Source: Takakia lepidozioides (lineage: Eukaryota; Streptophyta; Takakiopsida; Takakiales; Takakiaceae). From it: a stretch of 64,000 bases of DNA. The notes beneath the pieces are model-generated. The model did no database searches. It had not been told where the DNA came from and saw nothing but the letters and a program-made list of their open reading frames with translations. Where the stretch lies: the NCBI GenBank assembly GCA_030704615.1, contig CM060733.1, positions 65,534,001 through 65,598,000 on the forward strand, given 5' to 3'. Each line of letters begins with the position of its first letter. Position 1 is the first letter of the stretch. Both the position numbers and the translations under genes were made by a program. This document shows, piece by piece, positions 10,975-21,799 of this stretch.

Positions 10975-11490
10975 TAAAAGCTCAAACAACCCCCTCATAT
11001 GACACCACGTGTCCATATATCAGCATGTCATAGTCATGATCATGACTGCAAAGACCTCATCAATACATGCCACGTGTCCACATATCATGATGTTTGTAGT
11101 CATGACAATGACTGTAAGACTTCTCATTATATGGCACATGTCCAGACATTAGCATGGTTGTAGTCAGGATGATGACTGCAGATCCTCCTCATGGATATGC
11201 CATGTGGTAGTTTCGGGAGACGCCCTATGGCACACATCCACAAAACCTCCTGGACTTATGAAAAAGAACACGTGTACAGTTTGCAGCAGCACACTAAGTC
11301 ATGTATGGTAGAAGTACATATGACTGCCACATGACAGTGAGATGTATCACTTGGTTCATCTGACTAGACTGTACTCATTGTATTCACTTGGTTTGCATGA
11401 CTTAAAGTCATTGCAGTCATATGTACCGTTTATGACTACGGGATAGTCATATATACAGTCATATATACCGCGATCTGTTGTAGTGCAACC
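10975..11490. repeat. AGTCATGAC-rich imperfect tandem repeats
   Basis: About 65-bp imperfect units: CCACGTGTCCATATATCAGC then CATAGTCATGATCATGACTG (about 11000-11050), CCACGTGTCCACATATCATG then GTAGTCATGACAATGACTG (about 11070-11115), CACATGTCCAGACATTAGCA then GTAGTCAGGATGATGACTG (about 11125-11180). Each unit has a TAGTCATGA...ATGACT inverted repeat. A further palindromic run lies at 11390-11470. Confidence 0.6.
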
Positions 11491-11499
11491 ATCAAGGAT

Positions 11500-12110
11500 T
11501 TGGGAGTCTGTAGCCAAAGAATTGGTAGAACAACTGTTTCGGGAAGAGAAGCCACCGTACTGACTCTGTGCTAGAGAGAATCTATCAAGTAGGGGAAAGT
11601 GTAATGAAATACTATACTGACATTCGTACTGCAATATGCAAGACCGTTCCTATCGTGGCTGAAAGACCATTGGCCATTAAGCTCAGTTTTATTCGAGGGC
11701 TACCTCCTGCTGAGCAAGTATATTTGCAGAAGAACAAGTATTCTTCAGAGAAGGAGATGGTACAGTTGATAGAAGAACGATTGAGGATCAAGGCTGCAAA
11801 ACGATGTGTTCAAACCAAGGCCAAACTAGTGGTCAATTTTTGTGATGTTTTGGAAGTTCATGAAGATACAAAGGGGAGGGAACTTTGGAGTTTATGCCTG
11901 CTGTCATGAGGGATGTGTAGGAAACTGTTCGTAATAAGTTACAGGCGTTTAAGGATGAGGCACACTGGCAAAATCCACCAGCCACGAATACTTCAAACAA
12001 TGAAGACTAACACCGGGGCAAATTATCAAAGCCATGCAGCATGCTACATCTGCAAAAGTCGAGATCATGTTACAAGGTTTTGCCCATATCAGCCTGACCT
12101 GCCATGAATG
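11500..12110 (+). pseudogene. Ty3/gypsy element A: gag remnant with zinc knuckle
   Basis: The frame at 11568-11909 resembles the C-terminal half of a retrotransposon gag (FIRGLPPAEQVYLQKNKY). After a break it continues to a CCHC zinc knuckle CYICKSRDHVTRFC (C-x2-C-x4-H-x4-C, about 12043-12085), which would bind the element RNA. The 5' part of gag and any left LTR were not found. Confidence 0.6.
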
Positions 12111-12329
12111 CTTGCACAATTTGAACGTGACAAGAAGGGCAAAGTACCTTTAAACGAGTAAGGTCATCTGCTGCAGAAGGAACGGGTGATCAAAAGATAA
12201 GGTCTTTTAAATCCCTCACCACTTTACTTTTGTCTGACACATTTAAGATTCTGCATACAGAGGTCTTGAAGGCCAGAAATAGAGTTCGGATCACTCCATT
12301 AGTAACTCAGTGTCATGTAGGGTCTATGT

Positions 12330-12755
12330 CTTTTTTCCAGCATAATAGATACTGGATGCACTGTTACTGCTGTACCCTTGCATGTTGTTCAACTTTTAGG
12401 TCTTAAGATAATGATCCTTGCTAAGGACCTGGTAGTTACTATTGCAGATGGAACGACTTATGAGCCCTTAGGGCTTGTTACAATTCCTATTTGCATAGGT
12501 GGCAAGTCTGTAACAGTCACAAACATTGTCACCATGGGGAAACAATTCTTAGTAGGGTTGGATTGGATGAGAGCAGCTGAAGCAGAAATTAATCTTCAGA
12601 CTAATATTATGACAATGAAGGGTAGTGATGGTATTCGTCATCGGGTTCATCTCAATGTTGTGCCTATATTAGCGGGATGTCCTAGGCAACATCTCATGCA
12701 CATGAAGGCAATAGCCAGTGAGGTACGTCAACAGGCAGGTAATACCTACAACTAG
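12330..12755 (+). pseudogene. Ty3/gypsy element A: aspartic protease region
   Basis: The active-site motif IIDTGCTVTAVPL is at about 12342-12380 (DTG at 12348-12356), followed in frame by VVTIADGTTYEPLG and QFLVGLDWMRAAEAEI, the typical fold of a retroviral-type protease (flap, then the second ILG-like loop LVGLDW). The ORF after 12378 is intact. It is separated from gag by stops. Confidence 0.7.
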
Positions 12756-13180
12756 ACTTGATTTCTCAATTTTCCTAGTGAATCGGCTGTTTCCCTTTAT
12801 CAGTGGCATCTGCCTGAAGTTGGGAAGAAAACAGGTCCACCTATGCCAGTGCAGAGCAACACGGTGCTCTTGAGAGCTCCTACTGACATAGACCTACCTG
12901 CTATGTCCCAAGTAATTGTGCCCACAGGCTTGGCTTTTATATGTCCAGAGGGAAGATTCATGGAAGTTGAAGGGTGGAAGAAACTTACACTGTAGAAACA
13001 TTGTCTAATTGCTTCTGGAGTTCTTGATAGGGGATACTGAGGTGAGGTCAGGTTGTTAATTGCTAATCCCAAACGTATGCCAGTAAGGATTAAGAAAGGA
13101 CAGGTCATGGCCAGATTATCTGCTCTACCTATTGATGACATATCCAGTATAGAGGTTGCCTTACATTTTCATGACATGGC

Positions 13181-14330
13181 TTGGTAGACAATTCTGCAGA
13201 TCAGGTTGCTGCTTTTGCCAGTATTGCTAGCATTGCTGATGAAGTCATACTGACCAAAGAGCAAGAGGATCATTTTGCTCAGGTACTGGCTGACATCAAA
13301 ATAGGTGAGTTGAATGAAGCGCAACAAGGTAAGCTTCATGCCCTGATCAAACGAAATCTGTCTGTATTCAGCAAAGGGGCTCATGATCTTGGGCGAACTG
13401 ATGTGCTTACTCATGATATTATAACTGAAGGCCAGCCAGTAAAGCAATATGCTTATAGGGAGTCAGTGAGGGAGCGTGTTGTGGTCCTGTTGTGGTTCAA
13501 GAAGAGATAAAAAAAATGTTCAATGATGGAGTCATCAAGCCATTTGTATCTCCTTGGGCTAGTCCCATAGTGTTGGTAGGAAAGAAATATGGGTCTACAA
13601 GGTTCTACATGTTGACTTTAGGAGACTGAACTCCATGACCAAAAATGATGTCTATCCTCTCCCTCGTATTACTGAAACCCTGGATCAGCTCAATGGAACC
13701 GCAATCTTTTCCTCCTTGGACTTAGCCTCGGGTTTTTGGCAAGTTCCATTGACTGAACAATCCAAAGAGAAAACCGCTTTCACTTGCAGATATGGGATGT
13801 TTCAGTATGAAACCATGCCCTTCAGCCTATGTAATGCCACTGCTACCTTTCAAAATAGGCTGATGGATGTAGTTTTTGGGAATTTGTGTTGGGAATGTGC
13901 ATTGGTATGTGTAGATGATATTAATGTATACTCTGCAGATTTTGATGCTCACCTTGTGGATTTGCAAAGGGTGCTATGCAGACTCCAGGCTGCTGGGCTG
14001 AAAATTAAACCGAAGAAATGTGACTTCTGCATGGCTGGATTACGCTTCTTGGGCCACATCCTATGTGTGAAGGTGTCAAGCCAGACCTCACCAAAATTCA
14101 GGCGGTTTGGAACTTCCCTATACCTCGTGACAAACATTGCGTTCGTGCTTTCTTAGGGCTGGCTTCCTATTATTGTAGGTTCATTTTACACTTTACCCAA
14201 ATTGCTGGACCTTTGTTCAGATTATTGTGCAAGGATGTGAGGTTTCATTGGGGGGTACCTCGGGGGATACCTGAAATTGCTGCCTTTGAAAAACTGAAGA
14301 TAACCCTCACCAAGTTGCTCCAGTTTTAAT
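13181..14330 (+). pseudogene. Ty3/gypsy element A: reverse transcriptase
   Basis: Conserved RT blocks in order: SPWASPIVLV-K (about 13550-13590), VYPLPRITETLDQL (13648), FSSLDLASGFWQVPL (first catalytic Asp, about 13708), MPFSLCNATATFQ (13815) and CVDDINVYS (about 13907, catalytic YVDD equivalent), then LKIKPKKCDFC and LRFLGHIL. There are frame breaks near 13490, 13600 and 14060, after which FLGLASYYCRFI (connection domain) is in the next frame. The upstream linker (13181-13447) is the usual segment between protease and RT. The order protease-RT-(RNase H)-integrase fixes the superfamily as Ty3/gypsy. Confidence 0.8.
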
Positions 14331-15470
14331 TTTTCCTGACTTCTCAATTCCATTTCTACTCCAGACTGATGCAAGTGACCTTGCTATTTCTGCCATCCTG
14401 AGCCAGAAAAGAGAAAGGAAAGAGCATTTCGTGCATGCTATGGAGGTTCCTAATAGGGATTCAGTTACAGAGTTGCTTGAATTGCATCATTCCTCTGCTT
14501 TTGCTAGTTACCTGGACATCACTAAGACCTTGAAACGGCTCCAAGAGAGGTATCATTGGAAGGGGATGGTTGAGGATGTTACCAACTTTGTTTCATGTTG
14601 TGTGGAGTGTCATTCTAAGACACTGCTGCCTAGAGCCCGTCCTTCACTTGCCTTACAACCCATTCTGGTGTCTAAACCATTCGCCAGAGTGGGCTTAGAT
14701 CTTGTTGGGCCACTCTAGCCTACAATTAAGGGACATTGTTACATTGTTGTAGCAACTGATTACCTGTCTAAATGGGTGGAGGTTCCTTGGCTGCTAAGGC
14801 TGCAGACACGGTGGCACAATTCTTCTTCAATGAGGTCATCTTGCACCATGGCTGTCCCCAAGAGATCCTCACAGATCAAGGCTCTGAATTCTGTAACCAA
14901 CTTATGCAGATTGTATGCTTTAATTTGGGTGTAAAGCATCGCATGACCGCACCCTATCATCCTCAATGCAATGGCTTGACTGAAAGGTTCAATCGACATA
15001 CCCTGTGTGCCATGCTTGAGAAGATAGGGTCACTCTTGGGTGTTGGGATACTACTCTACCCACTTTGATTTTTGCTTATTGGACTTCTGTTTTCCATTTG
15101 AGTTGCTCTATGGTAGAAAGGCTCGCACTCCTCTTTACAATACTCCGTTGCTCACTCCCATAGCAGAGCCCACTGATTGGCAGCAATTTGTGGATGCTAT
15201 GCTTTCCAAATGGCTTGAATTTGCAAATAAGGCCAGGGCTAACATTGTTCGGGCGCAGGCTGTGCAGGCTCGTAACTACAACATAAAAGTTCACTACTCG
15301 GAAGAATTCTTGGTGGGCCAAACTATGTGTGTCCGTCTGCAGCTTGAGAAAATTGTTTCGAAATCTTCAAAGCGCATTGAGGGACCTTATCTCATCACTG
15401 AAAAGCTTCGTGGTAGGAAGTTCATGTTGCTTCCTCAACATCATTCCTAGATCACTCAGTACATGTGGAC
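14330..15470 (+). pseudogene. Ty3/gypsy element A: truncated RNase H joined to integrase
   Basis: RNase H starts with LLQTDASDLAISAIL (about 14356-14400, first catalytic Asp), but after EHFVHAM it passes directly into the integrase zinc-binding domain. Most of RNase H is thus deleted. In the integrase HHCC finger the second His is replaced (ASYLDITKT instead of the usual -GH-). The core keeps D (VATDYLSKW, with a TAG stop just before), D (ILTDQGSEF) and E (NGLTERFN). After a further shift the C-terminal domain (GPYLITEKLRGRKFML) ends at about 15450. There is no chromodomain. The element is inactive. Confidence 0.8.
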
Positions 15471-15539
15471 TCCCTAGTTCACAGCAAGTTGGTCTTCGAT
15501 CTTACATGCTTGAATGTTGAAGGCAGGTCGATAGTCTAA

Positions 15540-16240
15540 CCTTTATGTGTGCCTGAGTGCAAGGAATTTTGATGATCAGGTGGTTGCTGATGCTGGCTGC
15601 CTCGACATCTTCTTCTTTTCAGCAGAGTGGAGCTGCTGGTGCTTGGCTTTGATTTTTATAATTACTTCACCATAGATTTTGTGTGACACATTCGGCTTTG
15701 TAGGTATGAGGCAATCGTGGTAGCACTGCATCACATGTACCATGATTGGGGTTTTTCCTTAGGTGGGTTTTGTCCTTCACTCAATTTGCAGAGTAAGGTT
15801 TTCCCACCAAGGTTTTTTCATCCCTCTCATGCCGGATCAAGTGATACCTCTACAAGTATGTAGGCTATGAAATGACATACTAGACCTCTACTGGTATATG
15901 AAACGAGGATCTCCGATGATACCTCTACAAGAATATATGATAATTGTAACATGGTTCTACTTCAATGAGGGTCAGTCGATGTTTGGGGTGGGGACCAAAG
16001 GGGTGGCTTACTCAAATCAATGAAAACTCTTACAAAGGTATCATCATGAACATGAAAGTATGCTTGTTACCTCTCCAGAAGAGTGATGTTTATTGTAGCT
16101 TATTGTAGCACTTACAGTTTAACATAAGTATCATGTAGGAGTGTAGTCGGTGTTTGGGGACCAAAGGGGTAGCACGCTCAAATCAATGAATACTCTTACA
16201 AAGATATCATCAGGAACATGAAAGTATGCTTGTTACCCCT
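15540..16240. repeat. Non-coding; contains a tandem duplication of about 180 bp
   Basis: No gene seen. The stretch GTCGATGTTTGGGGTGGGGA...ATGAACATGAAAGTATGCTTGTTACC (about 15970-16075) is repeated at about 16148-16240. The repeat could be the remains of the 3' end or LTR of the Ty3 element on its left. Confidence 0.4.
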
Positions 16241-18331
16241 CCTTCATACCAATGGACACTCTACAAGAGTGATGTTTACGTTCCATGCACATGCTCGGAT
16301 GCACATACATATGCATATGAATGCATGGATATATATATATGCATGTAAAACATGTAGACATGACCATATAATCAGTAGGTCTTGGACACGAATGTAGGTT
16401 GTTTGGAACAACCATGTTGTTAAGGGTGTAGCAGGGTTTGTTAGGGTCGGAGTAGGGTTTGTGGTCAAAAAATATTCCATACCAACTCAATTTATTATTA
16501 TTATTATTATTTAATGAAGATCTCTTGTTCATTAAATCGTGGATAGATCTCCATGGCATGAACAGAATACAAATAGCGCGAGCGTACGTTGCCGCATCAT
16601 TTTTTTTCGAAGGTATTTTGTAGTCTTGTATTATCGACACTTTAATTACCTGAGATTCGTATACACTGTGGGTGTTGCTTTGCGGATGTTCAAGCATGAA
16701 TTTGTAGTAGTACGGACTTTTCACCTTGCATGATTTGCTGCAGAATTCATAAGGTGACATTTTCTCGAACTTGTGTGGCCTGCTTTGGTAGTCGATGCAG
16801 AAATTATACATAATCAATTTGTCATTCTGTTCGGATCTTTCGACTTTGAACGTTTCAAAGATGTTTTCGGGGTCCTTATCGTCAGGTGTGTTGTTCAGAT
16901 CGTTGTTTCCATCTTTGTTCGATTGAAATTGTTCTTGTTTACGGATCCATGCCGATAAACTATACCACGACAGATATGCAAACTGGTGGTCTGTCAAATG
17001 GTCTGGATATTTCATTAGGTAACTGACTACCCTTGTTGCTGATATCTCTTGTTGGGATCTACATCGAATCAATAATTTCTGGCTTTTGTCGACTGAATGT
17101 TCGGAATATAGATCATCATAAGTCGTTTGGATTTTTTTTACGGCTATTTGCAAGAGCGAATACATGTGTGATGTGTAGACGGAAGATTTTGTGATGTAAT
17201 CCGTGATGTAGTATATCAGTGCATTTGCGTCTTTCCCTGAAGCACCGATGAACTTCAAATCGTGGTTGCATCTTTCTGATACTAACATCCATGGATTTGC
17301 GTTGTTCAACCATATGTCAGTTCGTTTTATGTGCAACAGTCCGGTTTCATCGTCGAAATGCGTTTCTTCAACTAAGACAACGGGAAATCCGTATCTACAA
17401 TTCTTTTTTAAAACGTCTTCGTTGGTTTTGTAGCACGCAGGATTGCACACGTGGCGATTCCATACATTCAGCAGTTTTGAAACGTCGCGCGCAAAGTTAG
17501 CATAGTATTTGATATTCCTCGTTTGTCCAATAACAACCCATTCAATTCGTCCAACTGATGTTTTGTGTCATTGATCAATTCTTGGGGAACCTCTTCCAAG
17601 AGAACATGTTCTTCGAAGTGATTTTCTATTTGGCTTAGCCATTTTTTCATGTGTTTCAAGATGTCGCTTTGTAATTCATCGATTCTCCATTTCAACATGT
17701 TAGATGTTGCTATGATTCTGCTGCAAACGCAACAATACTGATTAGTGAATGTCGCATTGCTGATGTGTTTGTTGAAGTTGGATAAACAAAACAAGTTGTT
17801 CTCCAAACATATTTTTGGTGGGAAAAGATTATTCTTTGGTTTTTTTGCAAGAGCGCTATACAATTGCTCTCGTTTTCTTTTGAGCTTTTCTTTCTCGTCA
17901 TTTTCGTTTGCGATATATTTTCAAATTTGTGTAGCACATGTTTGATCTTTGCTGAGTGGATATTGGTTTTGTTGGAATGCGTATTTTGCCCTTCGTTTGG
18001 CATTTGTCCCTTCTAGATCGGCAGTCGGTTGAGATTCAATTTTCATGGTTTGTTGCGGTTTTTCAAATCTGTATTTTTCCCTCCGTTTAGCATTTGTTTC
18101 ATCTGGATCTATTTCCATGGTTTGTGGTGGATTTTCAAATTTGTATTTTTCCCTTCGTTAACATTTGTTTCCTCTAGATTGGGAGTCGGTTGTTTATATC
18201 TTTTCCGTCGTTCATCATTTAGTTTCTCTTTATTTAAAGCATACTTTCTCCGTCTCTTAGCATTAGCAATTTCCTTTTCCATGTTAAGTTGGTGTTGTAG
18301 ACATCTGGAGATATGTTTTACAAATAAATAA
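16233..18331 (-). mobile_element. Helitron fragment: Rep (rolling-circle replicase) region
   Basis: Read on the minus strand from about 18330. First come repeated short motifs of the NAKRRAKYAF / NAKRREKYRF type (about 18200-17960), typical of the N-terminal region of Helitron proteins. Next is a frame with CCVCSRII (17863-17468). Then comes the Rep-like region: VCNPACYKTNEDVLKKNCR, RYGFPVVLVEETHFDDETG, NPWMLVSERCNHDLKFIG, and ALIYYITDYITKSS (about 17220-17190), where the two Tyr and the Lys fit the catalytic Y..Y..K of the HUH endonuclease. The 405-codon frame 17450-16233 is open, but no Pif1-type helicase follows; low-complexity DNA (TATATA at 16330, TTA repeats at 16495) takes its place. 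There are frame breaks at about 17470 and 17860. Probably a truncated autonomous Helitron. Confidence 0.75.
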
Positions 18332-18484
18332 TCGTATTCGCATATGACATTGGCCTTTTGATAAAATAGATAATGGTTGTATAGGTCTAGATGAATTTAT
18401 CATAACAACAATTGTCTTTGATAGAAATCATTTGTCTTTGATAAGAATCATTTGTCTGCAAAGAGGAATAATAACAATAATAAT

Positions 18485-18982
18485 AATAAAGGTTTCAAAC
18501 CCGCCCTACTCTCCCTCTTCGGAGAGAGTTCAAGTGCCCAGATAAAAATTATTTCAAAACTACCATTCTCCCCCACCGGACTGGGTTCGAATCCCCTAAT
18601 GATGCTCGAAGATATGGCTGGTGCAAAATTGATTGTTCTACTCTAACAAGGCTTGGAAGGACTTTGAGCCTGAGGGGATAAAAATTCAGGGGGAGTTTGA
18701 GTCTCTGGGAAAAAAGAGGAAAAATAAAAAGATAAAGATAATAAAGGTTTCAAACCCGCCCTACTCTCACTCTTCGGGGAGAGTTCGAGTGCCCAAATAG
18801 AAATTGTTTCAAAACCGCCATTCTCCCCCACCGGACTGGGTTCGAATCCCCTAGTGATGCTGGAAGGTTTGGCCGGTGCAAAGTTGATTGTTCTAATTTA
18901 ACAAGGCTTGGAAGGACTTTGAGCCTGAGGGGATAAAAATTCAGGCGGAGAAGAGAGTTTGAGTCTCTGAGAGGAAAGAGGG

Positions 18983-19013
<31 letters not shown>

Positions 19014-20850
19014 ATAAAGGTTTCAAACCCGACCTACTCTCCCTCTTCAGAGAGAGTTCGAGTGGCCAGATAAAAATTGTTTCAAAACCGCCATTCTCCC
19101 CCACCGGATTGGTTTCGAATCCCCTAGTGATGCTGGAAGATATGGCCGGTGCAAAGTTGATTGTTCTATTTTAACAAGGCTTGGAAGGACTTTGAGCCCA
19201 AGGGGATAAAAATTCAGGGGGAGAAGAGAGTTTGAGTCTCTGAGAGGAAAGAGGAAAAATAAAAAGATAAAGATAATAAAGGTTTCAAACCCGACCTACT
19301 CTCCCTCTTCGGAGAGAGTTCGAGTGCCCAGATAAAAATTGTTTCAAAACCGCCATTCTCCCCCACCGGACTGGGTTCGAATCCCCTAGTGATGCTGGAA
19401 GGTTTGGCCGGTGCAAAGTTGATTGTTCTATTTTAACAAGGCTTGGAAGGACTTTGAGCCGGAGGGGATAAAAATTCAGGGGGAGAAGAGAGTTTGAGTC
19501 TCTGAGAGGAAAGTGGAAAAATACAAAAGAAACAGATAATAAAGGTTTCAAACACGACCTACTCTCCCTCTTCGGAGAGAGTTCGAGTGCCCAGATAAAA
19601 ATTGTTTCAAAACCGCCATTCCCCCCCACCGGACTGGGTTCGAATCCCTAGTGATGCTGGAAGATATGGCCGGTGCAAAGTTGATTGTTCTATTTTAACA
19701 AGGCTTGGAAGGACTTTGAGCCGGAGGGGATAAAAATTCAGGGGAAGAAGAGAGTTTGAGTCTCTGGGAGGAAAGAGGAAAAATAAAAAGATAAAGATAA
19801 TAAAGGTTTCAAACCCGACCTACTCTCCCTCTTCGGAGAGAGTTCGAGCGCCTAGATAAAAATTGTTTCAAAACCGCCATTCTCCCCCACCGGACTGGGC
19901 TTGAATCCCCTAGTGATACTGCAAGATATGGTCGTTGCAAGGTGGATTGTTCTATTAATCTAACAAGCCTTGGAAGGACTTTGAGCCTACACTCGTATAT
20001 CGGCGGGCAAAGATTGGATACTTTCTGCACCTTGGAGGACCGAACTTTGGCTTCTTCTAAAGAGAACTTCGGATCGGACCCGGCCAAGCGAACACTAATT
20101 CTACTTATAGAAAGGAGTTTGGGTCTCCGAAAAAAAATAAAATGGAAAAGATAATAAATGTTTCAAATCCGCCCTGCTCTCCCTCTTCGGAGAGAGTTCG
20201 AGTCCCCACATAAAAATTATTTCAAAACCGCCATTCTTTCCCACCGGACTAGGTTCGAATCCCCTAGTAATGCTGCAAGATATGATCGGTACAAGGTGGA
20301 TTGTTCTATTAATCTAACAAGCTTTGGAAGGACTTTGAGCCTGCGCTCATATATCGGCGGGTAAAGATTGGATACTTTCTGCACCTCAGAGGATCGCACT
20401 TTGGCTTCTTTGAAAGAGGATTTCGGATCGGACCCGGCTAGACAAACACTAATTCTACTTATTAAAGGGGGTTTGAGTCTCAGGGAGGAAATGAAAAAAA
20501 TAAAAATAAAAAGATAATAAAGGTTTCAAACCGGCCCTGCTCTCCCTCTTCGGAAAGAGTTCAAGTCCCCAGATAAAAATTGTTTCAAAACCGCCATTCT
20601 CCCCCACCGGACTGGGCTTGAATCCCCTAGTGATGCTGCAAGATATGGTCGGTGGAAGGTGGATTGTTCTATTAATCTAACAAGCATTGGAAAAACTTTG
20701 AGCCTGCGCTCATATATCGGCGGGCAAAGATTGGATATTATCGAATCCCTTAGTGATGCTGCAAGATATGGTCGGTGCAAGATTTTGTACGTGAGAGGAC
20801 CACACTTTGATTATTTTTTAAAAAGACTTCAGCTCGAACCCGGCCAGTCA
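18485..20850 (+). repeat. Tandem array of about 255-363 bp units with B-box-like motif
   Basis: Eight units start with GGTTTCAAACC at about 18491, 18746, 19019, 19281, 19544, 19805, 20159 and 20522, giving spacings of 255, 273, 262, 263, 261, 354 and 363 bp. Each unit contains ACTCTCCCTCTTCGGAGAGAG (a short hairpin), then CGCCATTCTCCCCCACCGGA and GGTTCGAATCCCCTAGTGAT, and ends in an A-rich tail (AAAATAAAAAGATAAAGATA). GGTTCGAATCC is an exact match to the tRNA/Pol III B-box consensus. No clear A box was found. The longer units 6-8 carry an extra segment with TATATCGGCGGG. Open frames here are periodic artefacts. Confidence 0.85.
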
Positions 20851-20917
20851 AATGGTAATTCTAGTTGTCTCACAATCTCCCTATTGTCCCAATCACTTCC
20901 CCATTTTTTGTCAAGGT

Positions 20918-21750
20918 TCAACATGCCGCGTATTGTTCCCCCATTCCACCAATGAGTGAACCCTCTAGCTCACGTGCATTCACAACAAAGTATGTAATGA
21001 CTCCCGCATGTTGGAATTTCACAGCCAAAGCTGACTCGTCGTTATGTTGCCCACCGTAACTTCTGGGTTTTTGGCCTTGGGTGTTTTCCTTGCTAGCTCC
21101 CAACTATACGGTATTCGTGAATCGCTAACAATCGTACACTTACGAACCTTGGCATACCCTTGTTCTTTGTAGGGGCCAAGCTATTGGACCCGAGTACTTG
21201 TGTTGACGTAAATAAGACTTTTTGTGCCTCCCCCGCTCGATCCTTCATGAAAGTATCAAACACAGTGAAAGCTGTTCTTCTTGATCACTCCATGGATTGG
21301 GAGACAACTCTAAGAGTTGTGGTCCATGTTCAAGTAGAAAATCTTATGGTGACAATTGTAGGTCCATTTCTGCTCTCCTACCCTCCCCCTCTCCTCTTCT
21401 CTCCTGCTCTGCTCCAACTAGAAAGGAGCAGGGGTCTATGGCCATAAGATGCAGGAGGCAACTGCACACATTCTCTCTTCGTCTGTCATGAATAGTGATG
21501 GGTCGTAACAGAACATCTCCATGGTGTAGGGGAAGGGCCTGCCGCCAGGAATGAAGGCTTGCACAATCACTGGGACAAGGGTGACATCAGAGAGGGTGTG
21601 TAGATAGGACTCCGCCTTCCAAAGGACTAACCTAGTTAGGTGATGTGCATTGGCGCTTGCCGAGTGTGTCCACCACTCGACAAGTTGGAATAACTCGGTT
21701 TCCCAAGTAGGCACCCGACCTTCGGTTGTTCTATCCTTCCATGTCTTCAT
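20918..21750 (-). CDS. Two unrecognised exon-like frames
   Basis: On the minus strand, 21750-21436 reads HLTRLVLWKAESYLHTLSD and PVIVQAFIPGGRPFPYTMEM, and 21103-20918 reads HNDESALAVKFQHAGVITYF. Both have protein-like composition and could be exons of one gene, but I recognise no domain and cannot fix splice sites. Confidence 0.2.
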
Positions 21751-21799
21751 TATGAAGATGTTGGTTTTATTTGTTTGGTTCTACAGCTTTCGTCTTTTC

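Noticed and set aside
18485-20850. A cluster of tRNA genes
   Set aside because: Only the T-arm/B-box-like text is present; no acceptor stem, D arm or anticodon arm could be folded by eye.
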